Shown here: positions 8,423-15,105 of the stretch, one piece after another
Numbering within the stretch: the stretch's first letter is position 1
How the letters are laid out: every line of letters starts with the position of its first letter
Assembly (NCBI GenBank): GCA_029553225.1
Contig: JAKPCP010000031.1
Span: 1-17,832 of the forward strand
Origin: a bacterium
Lineage (GTDB): Bacteria; Patescibacteriota; Minisyncoccia; Minisyncoccales; GWA2-38-27
Reading direction: 5' to 3'
DNA: 17,832 bases
The notes under the pieces: model-generated
The model's database searches: none
The model's input: only the letters and a program-made list of their open reading frames with translations
Told to the model about the DNA's origin: nothing
Program-made: the position numbers and the translations under genes

Positions 8423-10148
8423 AGTTTGCCATTACTGAAAAAAGTTTTCTAAATATTACATAACACAAATAAGCAAGAAATATTATTAGAATAAGCCAGA
8501 AATACCATTTACCTACAGCAAATTTTATTGCTGCTAATCCTAAGACAGCGATATTTTGAGATAAATTTATATTTACTTTCAAAGAATCAGAATTAGAATA
8601 ATTTTCTGATTTTACTTTTCCAATAATTTCTATTTCTTTTTCTTCCTCTGCTTTCTCTAATTTTCCCTCAAAAGATATTGTCTTAGTGGAATTTTTATCC
8701 AAAGAAGAAATATTTATCCCTTCTTTTATATCTCCTTTTACAGATTTTCCGTCAATTTTAAGATTTCTGATATTAGTGATATCATCAGGAATTTCAGCAT
8801 TTACTGCAATATTTTTAATTTCATTTTCAGTATTATTTTTTACAATAAAGATAATATTAATTTTTTCTCCGCTTGAAAGATTAATAGTTTTTAATAATTT
8901 ATTTGTATCATTATTTTTATTTCCTAAAGCAGTAATAATTAAATCATTCTTTTTTTCAATCTCTTTACAGCCATCTAGAGAGCATTGAGTATTTTCTGAA
9001 CATTTTTCAATTAATTCTTGTCTATTATTATTTGAATCAAACCAATATAAATTATTTTCATAACAATCTTTTTTAAAGTGTTTAAGATAATTTGAAGCTA
9101 CTTGAGTAATTACAGGAGTATAAGAAGTTGTTTGAACTTTTTGGCATTGTTCTTTCCCAGGTACGCAAATTTCATTTTCAGAACAATAATCAGCTACAGA
9201 CCAATTTGTCCAAGTCCATTGACTAAAACTTCCTGTGCATGAAGCGCTTGTTCCCGAACAATATTGTAATCTAGTGCCAATTCTTTTCCCAACGTCAGCG
9301 CCTTTTGCCGTGCCCCATGGGCATCCATATTCAGTTTTTGTCTCTATATTGCAAATCGAAGAACTTGGTTTAAATTTATTATCTTGACAGCACATTCCAG
9401 TTGTACATTGGTTAGGTTGAGGAGTGGGAGTATTTTTTGCTACGCATTTTCCACTTTGACAGGTTTCATTAGATGAACAATCTTTGACAAATTCTTTTTC
9501 TGTTTTGCTATTAGTATAACATTTATTAGAGGAACATCCTCTTTCATATTTTGTTCTTTTTCTATAAACGCTATTTCCTGAGCAATAATATTCCCAAGAA
9601 GTAGTGCTGTCACTTCCGCAATCTTTATATTTTTCTTGTCTATCATTCCATCGAGAATACCAATATAAATCGTCGTTATAACATTTTAATTTATAATGAT
9701 AATCATCTTCTTCGTCATCGTTATCTTCATCTTCATCATAATCATAATCATAAGGAGTGACAGTAACAGTAACGCAATTTGGGGAAGTTGGGGCAAATTC
9801 ATAATTTCCACTAAGAGTTTTTCCAATAACTTGTCCGCAATATTTATAAATACCGGGATAATCTTCAAAAAGAGAAAAGTTTCGTGAAGTTGAAATTGCA
9901 TTTACATAAACAATACTCCAGGTGCCATGATGAAACAATTTAAATCCAATTAATCCTTCTTTGTCATATCCATCAATTGTAATTTTAATAGGTTTTCCTA
10001 GCTTTACAGTATCGTTTTCTACTGATAGATTTCCAGTTGGATAATCAGCAAAGACAGTTTTTGGCATCATTAAAGACAGCCCCAGGAAAAAGAAAATGGG
10101 GATAAAAATTAAAGAAATTAAATAAATTTGTTTTAAGTTTTTATTCAT
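8421..10148 (-). CDS. Secreted, C-terminally membrane-anchored Cys-rich protein with acidic linker
   Basis: A 575-residue extracytoplasmic protein of unknown function. A signal peptide (about 1-34, hydrophobic core then VFA|D) precedes an Ig-like domain with two cysteines (C104, C125). A low-complexity Asp/Glu/Tyr linker follows (133-150), then a Cys-rich region (156-394) with 22 cysteines. A DUF11-like beta domain (about 401-530), a transmembrane helix (about 548-566) and a short basic cytoplasmic tail complete it. The Cys-rich region contains a module used twice, CYNDDLYW...RQE...C (156-177) and CYENNLYW...RQE...C (362-383). It also has three copies of a CSxNxxC-x(4-6)-C unit (224-235, 322-335, 383-394). 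The predicted external part has an even number of cysteines (24), consistent with disulfides. It has a consensus promoter and a strong terminator, so it is likely an independently and well expressed surface protein. An adhesin or attachment role is inference. Confidence 0.85.
   Translation of the reverse strand: MNKNLKQIYLISLIFIPIFFFLGLSLMMPKTVFADYPTGNLSVENDTVKLGKPIKITIDGYDKEGLIGFKLFHHGTWSIVYVNAISTSRNFSLFEDYPGIYKYCGQVIGKTLSGNYEFAPTSPNCVTVTVTPYDYDYDEDEDNDDEEDDYHYKLKCYNDDLYWYSRWNDRQEKYKDCGSDSTTSWEYYCSGNSVYRKRTKYERGCSSNKCYTNSKTEKEFVKDCSSNETCQSGKCVAKNTPTPQPNQCTTGMCCQDNKFKPSSSICNIETKTEYGCPWGTAKGADVGKRIGTRLQYCSGTSASCTGSFSQWTWTNWSVADYCSENEICVPGKEQCQKVQTTSYTPVITQVASNYLKHFKKDCYENNLYWFDSNNNRQELIEKCSENTQCSLDGCKEIEKKNDLIITALGNKNNDTNKLLKTINLSSGEKINIIFIVKNNTENEIKNIAVNAEIPDDITNIRNLKIDGKSVKGDIKEGINISSLDKNSTKTISFEGKLEKAEEEKEIEIIGKVKSENYSNSDSLKVNINLSQNIAVLGLAAIKFAVGKWYFWLILIIFLAYLCYVIFRKLFSVMAN
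9696..9752 (-). repeat. Low-complexity tract encoding an Asp/Glu/Tyr linker
   Basis: Inside the Cys-rich gene the DNA is built almost wholly from GAT, GAA, GAC and TAT codons, with short tandem hexamers (GATTAT) encoding the acidic linker at residues 133-150. It joins the N-terminal Ig-like domain to the Cys-rich region. Such tracts can vary in length by slippage. Confidence 0.7.
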
Positions 10149-10171
10149 AATTTTAATTATTATTTTCTTTT

Positions 10172-10200
10172 AGTATTACATATTTTTAAATTTTTGTCAA
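10172..10200 (-). promoter_or_regulatory. Consensus promoter of the Cys-rich protein gene
   Basis: On the - strand a perfect TTGACA (10195-10200) is followed by a 17-nt spacer and AATACT (10172-10177, 4/6 match to TATAAT), preceded by TGT to form an extended -10. It would start transcription about 17 nt before the ATG. This is one of the two best sigma70-type promoters in the window. Confidence 0.8.
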
Positions 10201-10216
10201 GGATTGAAAAAAATAA

Positions 10217-10244
10217 TTGATTTTTTAGAATAAAAAGATAAAAT
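10217..10244 (+). promoter_or_regulatory. Probable promoter of the glyS operon
   Basis: TTGATT (10217-10222), a 16-nt spacer and TAAAAT (10239-10244) lie 34 nt before the glyS ATG. They sit in the 130-nt divergent gap shared with the Cys-rich protein gene. In such A/T-rich sequence alternative -10 boxes, such as TAATAT near 10251, are equally possible. Confidence 0.45.
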
Positions 10245-10278
10245 AAAAGATAATATAAAAAATAAAAATTTTAATAAA

Positions 10279-11607
10279 ATGGAAAATTTAATGGATAAAA
10301 TAGTATCTTTAACGAAACGAAGGGGTTTTGTATTTTTATCATCTGAAATTTATGGCGGATTTAGTTCTTGCTATGATTATGGTCCTTTAGGAGTAGAAAT
10401 GAAAAATAATATTAAAAAATTATGGTGGGATGAAATGACAAAAATGCATGATAATATTGTTGGTTTAGATGCCTCTATTTTAATGTCTCCTAAAATTTGG
10501 GAAGCATCTGGTCATTTAACTGCTGGTTTTGCTGATGAATTAGTTGAGTGTAAAAAATGTCACCATCGTTTTAGAAAAGATTTTTTAGAAAAAAATAAAT
10601 GCCCTGATTGTAATGGGGAATTAACAGAGCCAAGAAAATTTAATTTAATGATGAAAACTTTTATAGGTCCGGTTGAAGATGAAAAAAATATTGCTTATTT
10701 AAGAGCAGAAACTTGTCAGGGAATTTATGTAAATTTTAAAAATGTGATGAATTCAATGCGATTAAAAATTCCATTTGGAATTGCTCAAATTGGAAAGTCA
10801 TTTAGAAATGAAATTACACCAAAAGATTTTATTTACAGAACAAGAGAATTTGAACAAATGGAAATGCAGTGGTTTTGCCGCCCAGAAGAAGCTGATAAAT
10901 TTTTTGATTATTGGAAAAACGAGAGAATAAATTGGTATTTAAATTTAGGGATTAAAAAAGAAAATTTAAGAGCAAGAGAAACCCCCAAAGAAGAACTTGC
11001 TCACTATGCAAGAAAGGCATTTGATATAGAATATAATTTTCCCTTTGGATGGAAAGAAATAGAAGGAGTCCATAATAGGGGAGATTGGGATTTATCAAAT
11101 CATTCAAAACATAGCGGAGAAAATTTAAATTATTTTGACGAAAAAGAAAAAAAATATTTTTATCCGTATATTATTGAAACATCAGTTGGAGTAGAAAGAT
11201 CTCTTTTTGCTTTTTTATGCGATAGTTATGAGGAAATTATAGGAGGACGGACAAAAACAACAGAAGCAAAAAAAGAGAAAGAAATTGTTTTAAAATTAGA
11301 TAAAAAATTAGCGCCGATAAAAGTTGCTGTTTTCCCTTTAGTTAAAAATAATGAAAAAATAATTCAAAAGTCAAAAGAAGTTTATAAAATGCTAAAAACT
11401 GATTTTGTTTGTTTTTATGATGAAAATGATTCGATCGGAAGAAGATATAGAAGACAAGATGAATGTGGAACTCCATTTGATATAACAATTGATTTTGAAA
11501 GTTTGGAAAAAGATGACGTTACAGTAAGAGATAGGGATACAATGAATCAGGAAAGAATAGGAATTAGTAAATTAAAGCCATTTTTAGAAGAAAAATTAAA
11601 AAAATAA
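10279..11607 (+). CDS. glyS: Glycyl-tRNA synthetase, alpha2 (dimeric) type
   Basis: Class II glycyl-tRNA synthetase of the single-chain, dimeric kind, charging tRNA-Gly. The N-terminus (KRRGFVFLSSEIYGG then YDYGPLGVEMKNN) is the family hallmark. A zinc-type cluster C91-x2-C94/C108-x2-C111 lies in the insertion. Motif 2 is FRNEITPKDFIYRTREFEQ (from 175), and motif 3 is TSVGVERSLF (about 301-310). The C-terminal anticodon-binding domain runs from about 345 (APIKVAVFPLVKN) to the end, with the family segment RYRRQDECGTPFDITIDF. The length of 442 residues is normal for bacterial alpha2 GlyRS. An alternative start at the ATG at 10291 would remove four residues. It leads an operon, with the next gene starting 4 nt after its stop. 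Confidence 0.97.
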   Translation: MENLMDKIVSLTKRRGFVFLSSEIYGGFSSCYDYGPLGVEMKNNIKKLWWDEMTKMHDNIVGLDASILMSPKIWEASGHLTAGFADELVECKKCHHRFRKDFLEKNKCPDCNGELTEPRKFNLMMKTFIGPVEDEKNIAYLRAETCQGIYVNFKNVMNSMRLKIPFGIAQIGKSFRNEITPKDFIYRTREFEQMEMQWFCRPEEADKFFDYWKNERINWYLNLGIKKENLRARETPKEELAHYARKAFDIEYNFPFGWKEIEGVHNRGDWDLSNHSKHSGENLNYFDEKEKKYFYPYIIETSVGVERSLFAFLCDSYEEIIGGRTKTTEAKKEKEIVLKLDKKLAPIKVAVFPLVKNNEKIIQKSKEVYKMLKTDFVCFYDENDSIGRRYRRQDECGTPFDITIDFESLEKDDVTVRDRDTMNQERIGISKLKPFLEEKLKK

Positions 11608-11611
11608 TTTT

Positions 11612-12283
11612 ATGAAAGTAGCAGCAATCGTTCCTGCTTTAAATGAAGAAAAAAATATTGGAAGAGTGTTAAAAGTGTTAATTGAATCAAAAGATTTAAA
11701 TGAAGTAATTGTTGTAGATGATGGTTCTACGGATAATACATCAGGCATTAGTAGGGAAATGGGGGCAAAAGTTATAAGATTAGAAAAAATTGGAGGAAGC
11801 GGAAAAGCAAACGCAATGAAAGAAGGAATAAAAAATACTGATGCTGATATTATTGTTTTTTTTGATGCAGATTTAACTGGGCTTACAAATAAACACGTAT
11901 CAGATTTAATTAAACCAGTAATAGAAGATAGGGCAGTAATGGCTGTTGGTTTAAGGGAAAGATATTTAGGAATTGGCAATTTTTTAGTAAAAATTGATCC
12001 TCTTTTAGCAATTGCTGGCGAGAGGGCAATGAAAAGATTTGTTTTTGAAAATATACCAGAAGAATTTTTAAAAGGATTTACTGTGGAAACAGCTTTAAAT
12101 TTTTATTGTAAAATTAATAATTTACCAGTTGCTTATATATTTTTGAAAGGCCTTAATATGGTGGTAAAAGAGAAAAAATGGGGTTTTTGGAAAGGCTTTA
12201 GAAACAGAGTTAAAATGATAAATGAGATTATAAAAATTAGATTTTTAATATTATTCAATAAAGATAAATTTAAAAATGTTTAA
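11612..12283 (+). CDS. Family 2 (GT-A) glycosyltransferase
   Basis: Nucleotide-sugar-dependent glycosyltransferase with a GT-A fold. The N-terminus AAIVPALNEEKNIGRVLKVL is the classical GT2 opening. EVIVVDDGSTDNT (D36/D37) binds the nucleotide, GGSGKANAMKEG is the usual loop, and FFDADLTG supplies the DxD metal-binding motif (D85, D87). At 223 residues it is a minimal catalytic domain with no obvious membrane segment, so it probably acts at the cytoplasmic face of the membrane. Donor and acceptor cannot be told. Dolichyl/polyprenyl-phosphate sugar transferases and glucosyl-phosphoglycerate synthases are related families, and an envelope-glycan role is plausible from context. It sits 4 nt after glyS, and its last 8 nt overlap the M16 peptidase gene, so translation may be coupled. 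Confidence 0.9.
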   Translation: MKVAAIVPALNEEKNIGRVLKVLIESKDLNEVIVVDDGSTDNTSGISREMGAKVIRLEKIGGSGKANAMKEGIKNTDADIIVFFDADLTGLTNKHVSDLIKPVIEDRAVMAVGLRERYLGIGNFLVKIDPLLAIAGERAMKRFVFENIPEEFLKGFTVETALNFYCKINNLPVAYIFLKGLNMVVKEKKWGFWKGFRNRVKMINEIIKIRFLILFNKDKFKNV

Positions 12284-13541
12284 AAAAAATATTTTAAAAA
12301 ATAATTTAAGAATAATTACTGTTCCTTACGAGAACACAGAAGCAGTAACAGTTTTAGTTTTAGTTAAAACAGGTTCAAAATATGAAGAAAAAGAAATAAA
12401 TGGCATTTCTCATTTTTTAGAGCATATGCTTTTTAAAGGCACTAAAAAAAGGCCGAATACCACTCTTATTGCTGAAACATTAGATAGGGTTGGAGGAATT
12501 TATAATGCATTTACCTCAGAAGAATACACTGGTTTTTTTGCAAAAGTTGGAAGTAGTCATTTAAGTTTGGCTTTAGATTGGATTTCTGATATTTTTTTAA
12601 ACTCAAAATTAGAAGAAAAAGAAATAGAGAAGGAAAAAGGAGTAATAATTGAAGAAATGAATATGTATGTTGATCATCCTTCTTCTTATGTGCAAATTTT
12701 ATGGAGAGAACTTTTATATAAAGATCAGCCTGCTGGAAGAAATATTTTAGGAACAAAAGAAACAATCACTAATATAAATAGGGAAAAACTATTAAAATAT
12801 ATTAAATCACAGTATGTTGCTTCAAACACTATTGTTTGTGTTGCTGGCAAATTTAATGAAAATAAAATAGTGGAAGAAATAGGAAAATATTTTTCAAAAA
12901 TTAGAAATACTTTACCATTTGAAAAACCCAAGGTTATCGAAAATCAAAAATATCCTCAATGTCTTTTAAAAGAAAGAAAAACTGACCAAACTCATCTTTG
13001 TTTAGGCGTAAGAGGATATAATCTTTTTCATCCTTATAAATATGCTCAAGATGTTTTATCAACTATTTTAGGAGGAATGATGAGTTCACGATTATTTATA
13101 AAAGTAAGAGAAAGATTAGGATTGGCATATTATATAAATACTGATAGTTATTCAGATACTGATGTTGGTTTTTTGGTAACGCAAGCAGGGATAGATAGCA
13201 ATAATATTGAAAAAGCGATTAAAATTATTTTAAAAGAATACAAAACAATGACTGAAAGAAAAGTAGGAGAAAGGGAATTAAAAAAAGCAAAAGATTATAT
13301 TAAGGGAAAATTAATTTTATCTCTTGAAACTTCAGATTCTCTTGCTTCTTTTTATGGATTTCAAGAAATTTTAGAAGAGAAAATTTTAACTCCAAAACAA
13401 ATTTGTGATGAAATTGATAAGGTGACAAAAGATGATATTTTAAAAATATCTCGTGATATTTTTCGTCCGTCAAAATTAAATTTATCATTAATAGGTCCAT
13501 TTAACGATAAAAATAAATTTGAAAAAATATTAAAAATATGA
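12276..13541 (+). CDS. M16-family zinc metallopeptidase (insulinase/processing-peptidase type)
   Basis: Zinc peptidase of family M16 (M16B-like), related to YmxG/PqqL and mitochondrial processing peptidase. The inverted zinc motif HxxEH is intact as H46-FLE49-H50. The third metal ligand is expected in GVIIEEMN (E126/E127), at the family spacing of about 76 residues. GGIYNAFTSEEYTGFFAKV follows the first motif as usual. The second, non-catalytic half carries the RERLGLAYYI R/Y substrate-binding segment near residues 278-287. The 421-residue length is normal and no secretion signal is visible, so it appears cytoplasmic, as in other short bacterial members. Family substrates are peptides or unfolded protein; the physiological target is unknown. 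It overlaps the glycosyltransferase upstream by 8 nt and the next gene by ATGA. Confidence 0.93.
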   Translation: MFKKNILKNNLRIITVPYENTEAVTVLVLVKTGSKYEEKEINGISHFLEHMLFKGTKKRPNTTLIAETLDRVGGIYNAFTSEEYTGFFAKVGSSHLSLALDWISDIFLNSKLEEKEIEKEKGVIIEEMNMYVDHPSSYVQILWRELLYKDQPAGRNILGTKETITNINREKLLKYIKSQYVASNTIVCVAGKFNENKIVEEIGKYFSKIRNTLPFEKPKVIENQKYPQCLLKERKTDQTHLCLGVRGYNLFHPYKYAQDVLSTILGGMMSSRLFIKVRERLGLAYYINTDSYSDTDVGFLVTQAGIDSNNIEKAIKIILKEYKTMTERKVGERELKKAKDYIKGKLILSLETSDSLASFYGFQEILEEKILTPKQICDEIDKVTKDDILKISRDIFRPSKLNLSLIGPFNDKNKFEKILKI

Positions 13542-14566
13542 ATGAAGAAAAAATTTTAGATATTTCCTGGAAAACTATTATAAAAATTTCTTTAGCTATT
13601 ATTTGTTTTTATTTTTTATATCAATTAAAAAATATTTTAATTTGGTTTATTTTTGCTTTAGTAATTTCTGTTTTATTCAATCCAGCGATTGATTTTTTAC
13701 AAAAAAGAAAGATTCCTCGAGCGATTGCGGTAATTATTGTATATTTCTCTATTTTTCTATTTTTTGGTTTTTTAATTTGGTTGATCGCCCCTATAATTGC
13801 TTTTGAAATACAAAATTTTGTTCAATCATTTCCTGAATATCTTGAAAAAATTTCTCCGTTTTTAAAAGAGTTTGATTTAGAGGTTTTAACAAACAGCGAT
13901 GCTTTAATTAAAAATTTAATTGATTCTTTGCAGAGAATGGGCCAAAGCATTCTTAATGCCTTATTTATTGTTTTTGGGGGTGTTTTAAGCACTATTTTTG
14001 TAATTACAACAGCAATTTTTCTTTCGATGGAAGAAAAAATAATTGAAAGAATTTTATTTCTTGTTTTTCCTTCAAAGTACGAAACAACTGCTTTAAATAT
14101 TTGGCGAAGATCTCAGAAAAAAATTACCCAGTGGTTTAGCGCAAGAATAGCTTCTTGTTTTTTTGTTGGTATTTTAACTTGCGCTGTTCTTTTAATTTTT
14201 AAAATAAAATATCCTTTTATTTTAGGATTACTGGCAGGGATTTTTAATTTTATCCCTTATATTGGGCCATTTATAACAGGTATTTTATTGTTTTTAATTA
14301 CTTTTTCTGTAGATTCTTTAAAATCAATTTTTATAATTATTGCTTTTATTTTAATTCAAAATATTGAAAACAATATCTTGTCTCCTCTTTTAATGAAAAA
14401 ATTTATTGATGTTCCTCCGGTATTAGTTTTATTTGCTTTGGTTGCTGGCGGAGAGTTATGGGGATTTTTAGGTTCAATTTTAGCCATTCCATTGGCAGGA
14501 ATTTTGTTTGAATTCATAAAAGAATTTTTAGAAAAAAGAAAAGAAAAAGAGATTAAATCTTTTTAG
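13538..14566 (+). CDS. AI-2E/PerM-family membrane protein
   Basis: Multi-pass membrane protein of the AI-2E (PerM, YdiK, TqsA) family. Hydrophobic segments lie at about 13-48, 61-88, 142-163, 203-278 and 293-325. A soluble amphipathic stretch (about 90-135) lies between the third and fourth, which is the usual topology. Conserved signatures include FNFIPYIGP (236-244), IENNILSPLL (276-285) and GFLGSILAIPLAG (309-321). Members have been linked to export of autoinducer-2 or ions, but the substrate of a given member cannot be inferred from sequence. The start is the ATG within the ATGA overlap with the M16 gene. Its TAG stop forms the outer part of a perfect 17-bp hairpin shared with the convergent gene. 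Confidence 0.92.
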   Translation: MNEEKILDISWKTIIKISLAIICFYFLYQLKNILIWFIFALVISVLFNPAIDFLQKRKIPRAIAVIIVYFSIFLFFGFLIWLIAPIIAFEIQNFVQSFPEYLEKISPFLKEFDLEVLTNSDALIKNLIDSLQRMGQSILNALFIVFGGVLSTIFVITTAIFLSMEEKIIERILFLVFPSKYETTALNIWRRSQKKITQWFSARIASCFFVGILTCAVLLIFKIKYPFILGLLAGIFNFIPYIGPFITGILLFLITFSVDSLKSIFIIIAFILIQNIENNILSPLLMKKFIDVPPVLVLFALVAGGELWGFLGSILAIPLAGILFEFIKEFLEKRKEKEIKSF

Positions 14567-14607
14567 TTATAATTTTAATAAAATAATTGCTATTAAAATT
14601 ATAACTA
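14564..14607. repeat. Perfect 17-bp inverted repeat at a convergent gene junction
   Basis: Left arm 14564-14580 (starting with the TAG stop of the AI-2E-family gene) pairs perfectly with 14591-14607 around a 10-nt loop. All but one pair are A-T. Most of it lies in the last codons of the convergent - strand gene. There is no T-run immediately after the stem on either strand, so it is not a textbook intrinsic terminator. It could still stop or process transcripts arriving from both sides. Confidence 0.8.
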
Positions 14608-15055
14608 TCTGAGAAAAAATTTTAAATAAAAAATAAATTTTTTCAGAAAAATTCATATTTTTAAACTTAATTGAATTTTGTTCTTCTTTGTTAAAAAAAT
14701 GAATTTTTTTGTGAAAATTATAATGATATTTTAAAATTTTATTTTGAGGAAAAAGAATATAGAAAAAAGTTAAAATATCAGGGAAAATAGCAAAAAACCC
14801 GCCAATGAAAGAAAGAAATATTTTTTTTGTTATAATAAAAATAATTAAAATTCCTAAAAATAAATCAAAAAATATTTTTAAAAAATCAAAAAAAGATTTT
14901 TTCCATTTTCTATTTTTTATATTTTTTATTGAATATTCAGAATGGGGGATAGCATCTAAAAGATAATGACTTAAAAAAGAAAGAATAATTCCTAAAAAAG
15001 GATTTGTTTTGTTTATAATTGCGGCGCCGGTTAAAAAATGAGGGGTTAAAATCAT
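14567..15055 (-). CDS. Small multi-pass membrane protein with His/Asp motif (YdjM-like?)
   Basis: A 162-residue membrane protein with about four hydrophobic segments (roughly 19-36, 62-80, 83-105, 144-162). Near the N-terminus it has TPHFLTGAA (H6) and SHYLLDAIPHSEY (H30, D34, H38). Similar H...H-x3-D-x2-PH arrangements occur in the YdjM group annotated as membrane-bound metal-dependent hydrolases, and I think this is a distant relative; catalytic activity is unproven. A basic central loop (about 106-138, Lys- and His-rich) should face the cytoplasm. The gene is alone on the - strand. It abuts the AI-2E-family stop with no gap and has a perfect extended -10 upstream that overlaps the start of metG. 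Confidence 0.72.
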   Translation of the reverse strand: MILTPHFLTGAAIINKTNPFLGIILSFLSHYLLDAIPHSEYSIKNIKNRKWKKSFFDFLKIFFDLFLGILIIFIITKKIFLSFIGGFFAIFPDILTFFYILFPQNKILKYHYNFHKKIHFFNKEEQNSIKFKNMNFSEKIYFLFKIFSQIVIILIAIILLKL

Positions 15056-15095
15056 AGAATTTAAAAATTTTAAAAATATGATAAGATAATTAATA

Positions 15096-15104
15096 ATTAT
15101 AACA
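15096..15104 (-). promoter_or_regulatory. Perfect extended -10 for the small membrane protein gene
   Basis: On the - strand the sequence reads TGTTATAAT (TG-n-TATAAT), about 41 nt before the ATG at 15055 and ending 1 nt before the metG ATG on the other strand. Any -35 box would lie inside metG. A promoter for metG itself must fit in the same 50-nt gap; I cannot pick one with confidence. Confidence 0.55.
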
Positions 15105-15105
15105 T

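Noticed and set aside
8686..8988. 100-residue open frame on the + strand
   Set aside because: It is fully antisense to the Cys-rich protein gene, has no start signals, and its hydrophobic composition is what the complement of Asn/Lys/Glu-rich coding sequence gives.
9440..9901. Two short - strand frames overlapping the Cys-rich gene
   Set aside because: They lie out of frame inside a clear gene with continuous domain structure; the low-complexity tract simply yields poly-Ile/Met in the other frame. No sign of a programmed frameshift was seen.
10149..10278. tRNA, small RNA or riboswitch in the largest gap
   Set aside because: The 130 nt are nearly all A and T, and I see only divergent promoter elements, no stable stems or cloverleaf features.
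11596..11979. 127-residue - strand open frame
   Set aside because: It is antisense to the well-supported glycosyltransferase gene, including its nucleotide-binding and DxD motifs.
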